DNA of 64,000 nt from Alteromonas sp. M12 (lineage in GTDB: Bacteria > Pseudomonadota > Gammaproteobacteria > Enterobacterales > Alteromonadaceae): assembly GCF_037478005.1 (NCBI RefSeq), contig NZ_CP144164.1, positions 4,278,001-4,342,000 on the forward strand, in the 5' to 3' direction. Made by a program: the position numbers and the translations under genes. This document shows, in pieces, positions 52,001 through 59,724 of the stretch (position 1 is the first letter of the stretch; every line of letters starts with the position of its first letter). The notes beneath the pieces are model-generated. The model was not told the DNA's origin, ran no database searches, and worked only from the letters and a program-made list of their open reading frames with translations.

Positions 52001-52785
52001 ATCAACCTGTTGAGGAAAAAACCGTAACTCGTGACCTAAATATGGTTTTTAACGTCAACATTGATCCGAAAAAAACTGACGATGTAAAACTGGAAGCATT
52101 CGGCTTAAAGACCGACCTTCGCGGTTCCTTAGAGCTAAAACAGTCAAACCAGAGGTTAACTGGTAACGGCAGTCTTAATTTAGTTAATGGGACTTATAAG
52201 GCCTTCGGTCAAGATTTAGTCATTCAAAAAGGTAATATTTTATTTTCAGGTCCATTGGACAATCCGCGCTTAGATATAGAAGCTATTCGTGACGAAAGCA
52301 AAACCGAAGACGATGTTATTGCCGGTGTCCGAGTATCAGGTGCTGCGGAGCAACCATCAGTCGAGGTATTCTCGACTCCTACGATGATCCAAAGTGAGGC
52401 GTTATCATACTTACTATTGGGTAAAAGCATGTCTAGCGAAAGTCAAACGTCCAATGATCAAGTTCTCGCTGCAGCACTGCTAAGCCAAGGACTTAAAGGA
52501 AGCGAAAATAAGGTCGACCAATTAGGCCGCAAATTAGGTATCGAGGATTTAGCCTTAGGCGCCAACAGTGACGACGATGGTACGCAAATTTCATTATCAG
52601 GAAATATAGCACCGGGAGTGCAGTTACGTTATGGCGTAAATGTGTTTGACTCTTCAACTGAGGTAGCCTTGCGTTATCAGATATTACCTAAATTGTTTTT
52701 AGAAGCAACAAGCGGAATAGAGCAAGCTTTGGATGTTTATTATCAATTTAGCGTAGGAGGGAAATCAATTTCTGATGACGAATAA
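49039..52785 (+). CDS. tamB: TamB, AsmA-like inner-membrane anchored envelope protein
   Basis: This 1248-residue protein has an N-terminal membrane helix (about residues 10-30) and a long beta-taco of AsmA-like repeats across the periplasm. The C-terminal DUF490 domain is present: GNGSLNLVNGTYKAFGQDLVI, then NPRLDIEAIRD, LSYLLLGKSMSSE and LRYGVNVFDSSTEVALRYQI. It partners TamA for outer-membrane protein insertion and lipid homeostasis. It is the second gene of the operon and overlaps tamA by four bases. Confidence 0.95.
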   Translation: MMWLKRTGKWTAYILIILICLIGFLFTPWGTSSVIAIANSSVDGLNIRHKSGGLLGTLEFQKIKFQSSTIDIDASNLKTNIDWSCSLLMQVCLSELYLGKTTITVGESEPTETQETLQKISLPVAVIAPNIQLNSLSVEIENVAKISWQSLLANLNMHKVLNIESLEIRQPKIVLANNEPPEQAATDQQPTINIGQISNWQYQPVELPPLMIPIDINGKKIVIRNARIMQVDEEIFAFNRLSTGVIIEDSSLTIEQFELEHELVNVQVDLALSKDYLLALSSKAQTTDNNQNQLVLQANANGDLKALEFDTQITGDINATAQGSATLDSPKLPINLKINWQPVTLPAEQPIHISSGNLSLVGDMENYQLDLQTSLSATGIPTSQVQVAASGNNQKIQLTKAQINTLGGNIHTSGVVVLTDVARWQGKALVEQIQPGLFWSDLEGSINASLMHSGVYGSDVLQAKIDKLSADGNWLGYPLKAAGNASYDKNSGLDIPSLSLANGENTLTFKGKLDNQNTLAAKLDFIGKELTQLYPDLDGSTGLSANISGTLTEPKVEYELTASQVNYQTISLHSLSSKGSVNWDENKRFDVRTNLEQLVINQEPINTIQFELAGDAKQHKLITKVDSQAFQIDSTIEGHLEETKWVGQWITGNFSSQWGAYSLDQQNTQLLADWQNQHYQIDAHCWNDQQAELCVNQASFKNQIAEFDIHGNQLELLQIVSQFVPQLQNISTDTQFFFTAKGKWQADSLPVAKVAGHFSPTSVKIKGLKKPVDMQKLAFDMSVDGQQVISHFDFQTQSSGAIDLDLTITDLEQKRNLQGELKLKDILAKPYQELIPQLTELSGTVNGNLALSGDLKTPLLDGKLQLKNFNFAGEEIPGRVSDWNQDMEFAGQSAKLKGDFMFGNGKGSSAGTLDWTEELIGDFSLKGDTFELEYRDLVRTRFSPNLQVEMTKEAINVSGSTDVFYARIKVKDLPANAQSPSDDTIIVNQPVEEKTVTRDLNMVFNVNIDPKKTDDVKLEAFGLKTDLRGSLELKQSNQRLTGNGSLNLVNGTYKAFGQDLVIQKGNILFSGPLDNPRLDIEAIRDESKTEDDVIAGVRVSGAAEQPSVEVFSTPTMIQSEALSYLLLGKSMSSESQTSNDQVLAAALLSQGLKGSENKVDQLGRKLGIEDLALGANSDDDGTQISLSGNIAPGVQLRYGVNVFDSSTEVALRYQILPKLFLEATSGIEQALDVYYQFSVGGKSISDDE

Positions 52786-52913
52786 TGACAACCTGAGATT
52801 TTGATAACGGGCATACGATTGTTCTAATCTAGCTGGGTATGGGTCATCAAGTGTGGTGGTTAAAATAGAGCCACAAAAATCAATTAGAACACTAAACAAT
52901 TTAGAGACTGGCC

Positions 52914-52934
52914 GCACTGTAAAAAGTGCTCTTT
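52914..52934 (+). terminator. Weak terminator candidate after tamB
   Basis: GCACT-GTAAAA-AGTGC followed by TCTTTT lies 128 bases after tamB and just beyond the end of the convergent MarR gene. The stem is only 5 bp. Confidence 0.3.
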
Positions 52935-52938
52935 TAAA

Positions 52939-53415
52939 CTACTCAGGAGCTTGAATTCCGCCCACTTGCAATAGTGGCGCTGCATCAATATCTTCAGCAT
53001 TCATCATCATAGCCATTCTCTCCATTGTCGCCAGCATTTGCGATTGTTCCCATTCTTCCATGGCTTCAAATCGTGCAATAAAATGCTGCTGCAACAAGGT
53101 TGGAGACTCTTTAATTGCGTCTTTTCCCTCTTCGGTAAGGTGAATTTCTACCTTACGCTTATCAATAGAAGACCTTTCACGGATCACAAAGCCCCTACTC
53201 TCTAAACGATCAAGAATACTGGTTACAGTAGCAGAGCTTAAATTTATGCTGTTAGCAATATCCTTCACCATCACGCCATCGCTAAACGAAATATGCTGTA
53301 AGACAATAAGTTGCGGCGAAGTTAAGCCTGTTTCTTTACTTAATTTTTTTGAGTACAAGTCAATCGCGCGGATGACCTTACGCAAAGAAACCAAAAGCGA
53401 TTCGTATTTTTTCAT
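52939..53415 (-). CDS. MarR family regulator, CosR/EctR-like
   Basis: This 158-residue regulator has a winged helix: DGVMVKDIANSINLSSATVTS (recognition helix) and DRLESRGFVIRERSSIDKRKV (wing). The N-terminus VSLRKVIRAIDLYSKKLSKE and the C-terminal MMNAEDIDAAPLL closely recall, from memory, compatible-solute regulators of the CosR/EctR kind. It is transcribed divergently from proBA across a 327-base gap rich in dyads and repeats. A role in osmotic control of proline synthesis is inference. Confidence 0.85.
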   Translation of the reverse strand: MKKYESLLVSLRKVIRAIDLYSKKLSKETGLTSPQLIVLQHISFSDGVMVKDIANSINLSSATVTSILDRLESRGFVIRERSSIDKRKVEIHLTEEGKDAIKESPTLLQQHFIARFEAMEEWEQSQMLATMERMAMMMNAEDIDAAPLLQVGGIQAPE

Positions 53416-53742
53416 AGTGGTAACTACCTATTAATTTGCATTGAACTCTACCAAATAAAGGAAATAGCGCAATAAAAAAGCGTTTTAATATAATAATTTA
53501 CAATTAATTATATTATTCACAATGATTAGTTATTCACATTAAATGCATACATATTCACATAGGGTTGATTAGGGTAAATAGCTATCCAGACAGATCTTTA
53601 TATTAACATCTATAACAACTCGCTCAGAGCCCCCGTCGTTGCTTATTTGAGCAAAAAAAGGCATAATATCGTTCGTACACTAATTAATTCAATACAATTA
53701 ATTAGCTCAAATCAAATTATTAATAGTTAAAAAGCAGGAAAA
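53416..53742. promoter_or_regulatory. MarR / proBA divergent control region
   Basis: The gap holds an AT-rich dyad (TAATATAAT at 53486-53494 and ATTATATTA at 53507-53515). Three direct copies of TATTCACA follow at 53514, 53531 and 53552 (17- and 21-base spacing). A likely proB -10 region is near CATAATAT (53671-53678). The rest is plain AT-rich sequence. Confidence 0.5.
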
Positions 53743-54846
53743 ATGAATACGTTTAATTGGAAACGAATCGTAATTAAAGTAGGAAGCGCACTTATTGCAC
53801 CTAAAAATCAGGGGTGTAGCTCACACTTTTTATTGGGAATCGCACAATTTATTGTTAAATGTCGCGCTAAAGGAATCGAAGTAGTATTGGTTTCGTCTGG
53901 TTCAGTAGCGGCTGGCCGTCACCTATTCCAAGGTGAAACAGAAAGTATCGCCATCAAAAAAGCTATGGCTGCCGCAGGACAAACTGAAATGATGGCCACT
54001 TGGGACCGTTTATTTGACTTTCCTTCAGCACAGATATTACTAACTCACGGCGACCTACGAGATAGGGAACGCTACGTGAGCATACGTGAAACAATTTTTT
54101 CATTATTGCAAAACGGCATCATTCCTATCATCAACGAGAATGACACTGTGACAACCGACAATTTGCGCGTAGGTGACAACGATAACCTTGCTGCCATGGT
54201 TGCAGGTGCAGCCGATGCTGATTCTCTCATCATCTGTTCTGATATCGACGGTCTTTATGACAAAAACCCTCATACTCATGACGATGCAAAACTCTTATCT
54301 TGGGTTTCAAAGATTGACGAAGACATTTACAAAATGGCTGGTGGGACGACTAGTGCAACAGGCACAGGCGGAATGCGCACTAAAATCGAAGCGGCAGAAA
54401 AAGCAGTTTCTCACGGCATCGATACTTTTATTGTTAACGGGTTTACCGAAATCACCTTCAACATGCTGTTAGAAGGTAAAAATCCAGGAACTCATTTTCA
54501 GCCACACGAAACACCAATGAAAGAACATGAGCATTGGATGAAACACACATCCAAAGAGCAAGGTGTGGTAGTGGTTGGGAACGACGTCGACATTACTTCA
54601 TTGGACGATGATGATGCTCTAACCAGTGATGAAATCATCGAAATTAAAGGTAGCTTTTCAGTTGGTGATACCGTTCTTGTACGCAAAGGCGACGGTACAA
54701 GGTTAGCAAAAGCTCGGTCAAACTACAGCAGTTGTCTTTTGACATTTATTGCTGAACAAACGGACCAGGATTTCGCCAACGAATTTCAGCGCCAGACGGG
54801 TCCGATTATATCAGACAAAAATATAGCACTATTGGAGAAACAATGA
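53743..54846 (+). CDS. proB: ProB, glutamate 5-kinase
   Basis: ProB phosphorylates glutamate, the first and feedback-controlled step of proline synthesis. The 367 residues have an amino-acid-kinase domain (KRIVIKVGSALIAP, LVSSGSVAAGR, PIINENDTV, GDNDNLAA, SDIDGLYDKNPH, GTGGMRTKIEAA). A C-terminal PUA domain follows (about 275-350, GSFSVGDTVLVRKGD). AGCAGGA precedes the start. The stop overlaps proA in ATGA. Confidence 0.96.
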   Translation: MNTFNWKRIVIKVGSALIAPKNQGCSSHFLLGIAQFIVKCRAKGIEVVLVSSGSVAAGRHLFQGETESIAIKKAMAAAGQTEMMATWDRLFDFPSAQILLTHGDLRDRERYVSIRETIFSLLQNGIIPIINENDTVTTDNLRVGDNDNLAAMVAGAADADSLIICSDIDGLYDKNPHTHDDAKLLSWVSKIDEDIYKMAGGTTSATGTGGMRTKIEAAEKAVSHGIDTFIVNGFTEITFNMLLEGKNPGTHFQPHETPMKEHEHWMKHTSKEQGVVVVGNDVDITSLDDDDALTSDEIIEIKGSFSVGDTVLVRKGDGTRLAKARSNYSSCLLTFIAEQTDQDFANEFQRQTGPIISDKNIALLEKQ

Positions 54847-56090
54847 GTTTAATTAGAGACCTATCTCTACAGGCTGCAAAGGCAGCCAGAAAACTAGCGG
54901 TATTGGATACCGAGAAGAAAGACCGTGTATTACGAGACATGGCAAAAGCACTTAGAAATGGTGAGCAACACATATTGAAAGCAAATCAAGTGGATTTGGA
55001 TAATGCCAAGCAGGCCCAGTTATCTGATGCCATGATGGACCGACTCACTTTGAATACTCAGCGAGTAGAAGATATGGCGGTGGGTATCGAAACCATCGTT
55101 AATCTTGCTGACCCTGTGGGTATCCAACGTGAATTGGGCCAACGTCCCAATGGTTTAGAAATTAGTAAAATGCGCGTGCCTTTGGGTGTTGTATGCATGA
55201 TTTACGAAGCCAGACCGAATGTAACAGCCGATGCAGGAGCCTTGTGCTTCAAATCTGGCAATGCGGTTATTTTACGCGGCGGTAAGGAAGCTCTAGCCTC
55301 AAGCAAAGCGATTTCCGAAATTCTACAAAACGTACTGGTTGAGCATGATTTACCAGCAGAACTCATTACGGTTGTACCTAATCCTGATCGTAAATTGATG
55401 CAGGAACTACTAGAACAGCGTGAGTTTATTGATGTTGTTATCCCTCGCGGTGGTGAAGGCCTGATAAATTACGTAACTGAAAACAGTAAAATACCAGTCA
55501 TTCAGCATTTCAAAGGTGTCTGTCATTTGTATTTTGATGCTGACGCCGACTTTGAAACCGCTATTCAGTTGTTGATCAATGGTAAAACACAACGTACTGG
55601 TGTGTGTAACGCAATTGAAGGTTTGGTTGTTCATAAAGACATTGCTGAACAGATATTACCCATCGTTAGCGATGTGCTGATTCGCCACTCAGTTACAATT
55701 AATGCCTGTGAACGTTCTGCTGAACACATAGCCCGCTGTAACGTAATTCAAGATGAGGACTTTGGAGAAGAGTATTTAGATTTGGAAATTGCGATAAAAA
55801 CAGTGGATAGCATGGATGATGCTATGGATCACATTGCAAGATTTGGCAGTAATCACACTGAAGTTATTTGTACACAAAACGAAGTATCAGCAAAACGTTT
55901 CCAACGCAGCGTAGATGCCTCAGTGGTTATGGTAAACGCCTCTTCACGGTTTTCAGATGGCAGTCAATTGGGCTTAGGCGCTGAGATTGGTATAGCAACA
56001 ACTAAATTGCATGCATACGGACCTATGGGCTTAGAGTCTTTAACCACCGAAAAGTACTTAGTTAACGGCAACGGTCAAATTCGGGCTTAA
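54843..56090 (+). CDS. proA: ProA, gamma-glutamyl phosphate reductase
   Basis: ProA reduces glutamyl phosphate to glutamate semialdehyde with NADPH. The 415 residues show PLGVVCMIYEARPNVTADAG, SGNAVILRGGKEA, VIPRGGEGLI, the active-site Cys in RTGVCNAIEGLVV (about residue 257) and SSRFSDGSQLGLGAEIGI. It overlaps proB by four bases and ends in a strong terminator. Confidence 0.97.
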   Translation: MSLIRDLSLQAAKAARKLAVLDTEKKDRVLRDMAKALRNGEQHILKANQVDLDNAKQAQLSDAMMDRLTLNTQRVEDMAVGIETIVNLADPVGIQRELGQRPNGLEISKMRVPLGVVCMIYEARPNVTADAGALCFKSGNAVILRGGKEALASSKAISEILQNVLVEHDLPAELITVVPNPDRKLMQELLEQREFIDVVIPRGGEGLINYVTENSKIPVIQHFKGVCHLYFDADADFETAIQLLINGKTQRTGVCNAIEGLVVHKDIAEQILPIVSDVLIRHSVTINACERSAEHIARCNVIQDEDFGEEYLDLEIAIKTVDSMDDAMDHIARFGSNHTEVICTQNEVSAKRFQRSVDASVVMVNASSRFSDGSQLGLGAEIGIATTKLHAYGPMGLESLTTEKYLVNGNGQIRA

Positions 56091-56112
56091 AAAAGTCTTA
56101 GATAGCCAATAC

Positions 56113-56148
56113 AATGCGAAAGCTGCCCGTCAGCTTTCGCATTTTTTT
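56113..56148 (+). terminator. proBA terminator
   Basis: AATGCGAAAGCTG-CCCGT-CAGCTTTCGCATT is a 13 bp perfect stem ending in seven T bases, 22 bases after proA. Confidence 0.92.
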
Positions 56149-56151
56149 GAC

Positions 56152-56562
56152 TCAAGGCGCGTCCTGACTAAACTGAGAAAGTAGTAACCATCCTGATAAA
56201 CAGCTAGCCGCAGTTACAAAGGTTCCCCAAGCCCAATCTTTTAGCGTGATTCCCAAAGGCCATCCTTCTAATATTGCGTAATTAGTGAGGTTATAAGCGC
56301 CATAAGCCGCAGCCCCTAACACAGCACCATCGAGGAATACTTGCCACCACTGCGCATGTTGGTTCTTTAGAACCACTAAATACACAGCCGCAGCGCAATA
56401 CAATAGATAAAATGTTATCCAAGGCATTAACGGGTAAGACTCCCGCAACATACCTTGCATCGCCTCCAGATACGTATTTTTAGCAATGAGTCCTAGCCAT
56501 ATACCGTCTAAAATCAGATAGCAAACTGCCACCCCTAAATAAGCAATCAAAAACGATTTCAT
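56152..56562 (-). CDS. DUF2177 family membrane protein
   Basis: This 136-residue protein has four membrane helices. The DUF2177 pattern is visible in YLILDGIWLGLIAKNTYLEA near the N-terminus. Further marks are GAVLGAAAYGAYNLTNYAIL and KDWAWGTFVTAASC at the end. The function is unknown. It converges on proBA across that operon's terminator. Confidence 0.82.
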   Translation of the reverse strand: MKSFLIAYLGVAVCYLILDGIWLGLIAKNTYLEAMQGMLRESYPLMPWITFYLLYCAAAVYLVVLKNQHAQWWQVFLDGAVLGAAAYGAYNLTNYAILEGWPLGITLKDWAWGTFVTAASCLSGWLLLSQFSQDAP

Positions 56563-56728
56563 ATTTTACTCCCTGCTATTTGCTGTATTTGAACATCAAC
56601 TCTTTATACCCCGCAAGTCTGAAAAAGATACATTTGTCCTGTAATAATTTCCGTATCACCTCATATTCAGTTTAATTCCACACGCCAAAAACAATACTTT
56701 AATCATTTAAAATCAAAAACTTATATAA

Positions 56729-56752
56729 AACTTGACGTTATGGCATCAAGTT
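56729..56752. promoter_or_regulatory. Dyad at the hemerythrin promoter
   Basis: AACTTGA-N10-TCAAGTT overlaps a possible -35 box (TTGACG). Spacing is too wide for an FNR/CRP site, so the regulator is unknown. Confidence 0.35.
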
Positions 56753-56811
56753 CGCAATAGCTAACACAGAACCGCAAATTAAACGAAATTACATTCTTTA
56801 GGGAGAATCCA

Positions 56812-57246
56812 ATGGAAATTTTTGAAGCTATTCGTAGAGACCATGAAAAACAACGTCTACTGATGAAAATACTTGTAGAAACCTCTGGTGACACACAGAG
56901 CCGTCGTGAGTTCTATGGCGAACTTAAACAAGCACTAGTAGATCACGCAATTGCTGAAGAACGTTATTTTTATTCGCCACTGATGAAGTCTGACCAAACC
57001 ATTGAACAATCGAGACACGCAATTGCAGAGCATCACGAAATTGATGAGCTAATTGAAAAGCTAGACGAAACTGAGATGAGTTCACCAGGCTGGTTAGCTA
57101 CTATGAAAAAACTTAAACACTTAGTTGAGCATCACTTGGAAGAAGAAGAACACGAATTTTTCCAGCAAGCTGGAAAGGTATTGTCAGCCAATCAAAAAGA
57201 CCAACTGGCAGATAAATATCAGGTGGAAATGCAAAAACCTCATTAA
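56812..57246 (+). CDS. Hemerythrin domain protein
   Basis: This 144-residue four-helix bundle has the di-iron ligand pattern of hemerythrins: RRDHEKQRLL, DHAIAEERYFYSPL, EHHEIDELI and HHLEEEEHEFF supply several His and Glu residues. It may bind oxygen, nitric oxide or iron. AGGGAG precedes the start. It is a single gene with its own promoter-like dyad; a redox or nitrosative role is inference. Confidence 0.85.
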   Translation: MEIFEAIRRDHEKQRLLMKILVETSGDTQSRREFYGELKQALVDHAIAEERYFYSPLMKSDQTIEQSRHAIAEHHEIDELIEKLDETEMSSPGWLATMKKLKHLVEHHLEEEEHEFFQQAGKVLSANQKDQLADKYQVEMQKPH

Positions 57247-57303
57247 CGATTTAGTTCCTCTCCCCTACTTAGGGTCCTGCTGCTCTGATTAAGTTCTAGA
57301 GCA

Positions 57304-57345
57304 AGCCACTGTCTTCAACACTACTGGAGGCGGTGGTTTTTTTTA
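57304..57345 (+). terminator. Possible terminator after hemerythrin
   Basis: CCACTG and CGGTGG pair (one G-T wobble) across a loop of about 19 bases and are followed by eight T bases. The large loop makes it a weak call. Confidence 0.4.
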
Positions 57346-57368
57346 TTGTTTAGATGCGTTAGTAAATG

Positions 57369-58397
57369 TTATCGCCATTCAAAGTGAGTTATCACTGGTA
57401 GATGTTCAGATAGCTTAGAAAAAGTAAGCGATTGAATCCCCATACTTTTTTTCTCCGTTGCGGTAATGTCATCGGGATCAAATATGTAACCGCCGACCAA
57501 CTGAAGTCTATTCGGACTATAAATTACTAAATCCATCACTCTAGAGGGAAACTTTGTACCTCGACCATCCCAAGTCCAAGTTTGTTTTCCATCCAAATGC
57601 TTCAACTCTGCGGCGATCAAACCAAAATGAGGTTTAGAGTAAGGCCCTGAAAGTATTAGCAAAGGCATTACTGTACTAACCAGATTGAAATCTCCCGCTA
57701 AAATTATTCCATCCACATGGGTGCGTTCAATTACTTTTCCAATTAATCGGCGTATTTCCCTTGCCTCAATTCTTCTTTTATCTTCAGCCCAACTGCTCGG
57801 GTCACTACCACAACATTCTAAATCAGCAGAAACCACCAACAATCTATTTCCACCCTCGAGTAATATCACTCCGTTAACTGCTATTCCGTCATCTAAGGTA
57901 TTGGCGTACTTCACATCACCTGCATTAATCATACGCTGGTGTATGCGCTTTTTTTCAGACTTTGGATAGGGGATTATGTTTGAGAATTCCGGCAAGACTT
58001 CGTGAGGAAAACGGCTAATCACAACATTTCGTTGCCGTCCCCCACTGCTGCCAAAATTGATATGCCAATCCGTGTTTTGTGCCAAACTATCTTTAGGTAA
58101 AGCGTTATATAAGTGCGATTTATTGGTTAAAGGGGAAACTTCGTCTAATAATAAAATATTCGACTTGCCTCTAGCGACAAGTGCTTTTAGTACCTCAGGA
58201 GACTTCACAAACGCATCTCCTGACACATTCCAAGATAGCACGTTGATACTCCCTTTATGACTTCCCCCCTGCGCTGCAGCATCAGGTTTGAAGTCGACAG
58301 AACGATTAGTTGATAAGTTTGCAGTAACAATTGTGTTTTCAGCTGATATGGCAGTTAAAGGGATGAACATCAGCAAAACGGTGAATATGATTGGCAT
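57369..58397 (-). CDS. Secreted endonuclease/exonuclease/phosphatase family protein
   Basis: This 342-residue protein has a signal peptide (ending ISA). EEP-fold marks are INVLSWNVSG, ILLLDEVSP, GIILAGDFNLVS, SRVMDLVIYS and LSEHLPVITHF. The usual Glu of the second motif is present (DEV). The usual His of the middle motif is replaced in LVVSADLECCGSD, so activity may be altered. It could be a periplasmic nuclease or phosphoesterase. It is divergent from pldA by 235 bases. Confidence 0.75.
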   Translation of the reverse strand: MPIIFTVLLMFIPLTAISAENTIVTANLSTNRSVDFKPDAAAQGGSHKGSINVLSWNVSGDAFVKSPEVLKALVARGKSNILLLDEVSPLTNKSHLYNALPKDSLAQNTDWHINFGSSGGRQRNVVISRFPHEVLPEFSNIIPYPKSEKKRIHQRMINAGDVKYANTLDDGIAVNGVILLEGGNRLLVVSADLECCGSDPSSWAEDKRRIEAREIRRLIGKVIERTHVDGIILAGDFNLVSTVMPLLILSGPYSKPHFGLIAAELKHLDGKQTWTWDGRGTKFPSRVMDLVIYSPNRLQLVGGYIFDPDDITATEKKSMGIQSLTFSKLSEHLPVITHFEWR

Positions 58398-58632
58398 AAT
58401 CGTGTTTTTCTTATTGTGAATAAAAAACGGAGATTAGATTATAAACAATTTACTATTTAATGTCCGCAACCTCTCAGCCCCGCAGTAAGCTAAACAACTA
58501 AGCATTGTCATAAAACGAAAATACTGGTTTAACGAATTCTGAATATTTAAAGAAAAGTTGCCTTTTGTGCTTTTAAAAATCAGTAATTAATGAAAAGATC
58601 TGTTTACTTTATCTTCATCGAGCAGCAACCCC

Positions 58633-59559
58633 ATGGAACGTTTAAAACAAAGGATAGTGATTCTTGTCAGTCTGATAAGTTTAACTGTTAGCCAATTTGC
58701 CGTGGCGCAAGTAATTACCGATTCAGATCTGGAAGAAGAATCAAGTAAGGTTGAAGAAACCTTAACGGAAAAACGCGACGCCTCAGATGACTTAGCATTA
58801 AAAATTCCCTTTGCAATAACCCAATATAAAACCAATTATATTTTGCCAGTTACTTACGTAAAAGATCCTAACACTATTGGCGTAACTGAGCTGGATTCAG
58901 AAAACGTCGATAATCTAGAAGCAAAATATCAAATCAGTGTGAAGCTGCCAATTCACATTAACGATGACAACTTATCTGGGATATACGCCGGTTTCAGTGT
59001 GACATCTTTTTGGCAGGTGTATAACGATGAGGCATCAAAACCATTTCGTGAAACTAATTATGAACCGGAAATATTCTATTTTTGGAAAACCCATTATCGA
59101 TTCCTAGGCATAAAATTTGATCAAGTTCACTTGGGCTTAAATCATAATTCCAATGGCCAAAGCGGGTTAAAATCTAGGAGCTGGAACCGTTTATATGCGT
59201 CTGCATTGTTTAGTGACAAAGACTCAGTGTATTACCTTAAAGCCTGGTATCGGATCCCAGAAGATGAAAAAGAAACAGTAAATAGCCCAGAAGGGGATGA
59301 CAACCCAGACATTACCGATTATCTCGGGCATTTTGAGATCGGATATGGAAAAAAGGTCGGCAACTTCAATTTTCTCACTTTAGTCAGAAATAATTTAAAA
59401 TCAGATAATAAAGGCAGCATAGAATTGAATATCACCTATCCTTTAAACAAAAGGTACGATGTCGTATTCCAATATTTTAACGGTTATGGTGACTCTTTGA
59501 TTGACTACAACCGTCACCAACAACGTTACGGTATAGGAATTCAACTCAAATATTTGTAA
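58633..59559 (+). CDS. pldA: PldA-like outer-membrane phospholipase A
   Basis: This outer-membrane enzyme of 308 residues cleaves misplaced phospholipids in the outer leaflet. It has a signal peptide (ending VAQ) and a 12-stranded barrel. The active site reads LGLNHNSNGQSGLKSRSWNR, holding the catalytic His, Ser and Asn. KYQISVKLP and the final YGIGIQLKYL are barrel strands. A phosphatase/lipid-kinase fusion gene follows after 165 bases, a possible lipid-metabolism link. Confidence 0.9.
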   Translation: MERLKQRIVILVSLISLTVSQFAVAQVITDSDLEEESSKVEETLTEKRDASDDLALKIPFAITQYKTNYILPVTYVKDPNTIGVTELDSENVDNLEAKYQISVKLPIHINDDNLSGIYAGFSVTSFWQVYNDEASKPFRETNYEPEIFYFWKTHYRFLGIKFDQVHLGLNHNSNGQSGLKSRSWNRLYASALFSDKDSVYYLKAWYRIPEDEKETVNSPEGDDNPDITDYLGHFEIGYGKKVGNFNFLTLVRNNLKSDNKGSIELNITYPLNKRYDVVFQYFNGYGDSLIDYNRHQQRYGIGIQLKYL

Positions 59560-59724
59560 TGTGTAAAAAATGCGAAAGCGCCTGTATTTATTGCGCCCAT
59601 TTAACCTTTAAACACATAGGACTATAATTTTTAATTACATATCAATAAGATAGAAAACATTAAGGTTGGCACGTAGTTCGCTTTACTTTGTCGAGTAGAT
59701 TCAATTTTCGAAATAGGGTGAAGT

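Noticed and set aside
56729..56752. FNR box at the hemerythrin gene
   Set aside because: TTGA and TCAA are too far apart; an FNR site needs TTGAT-N4-ATCAA.
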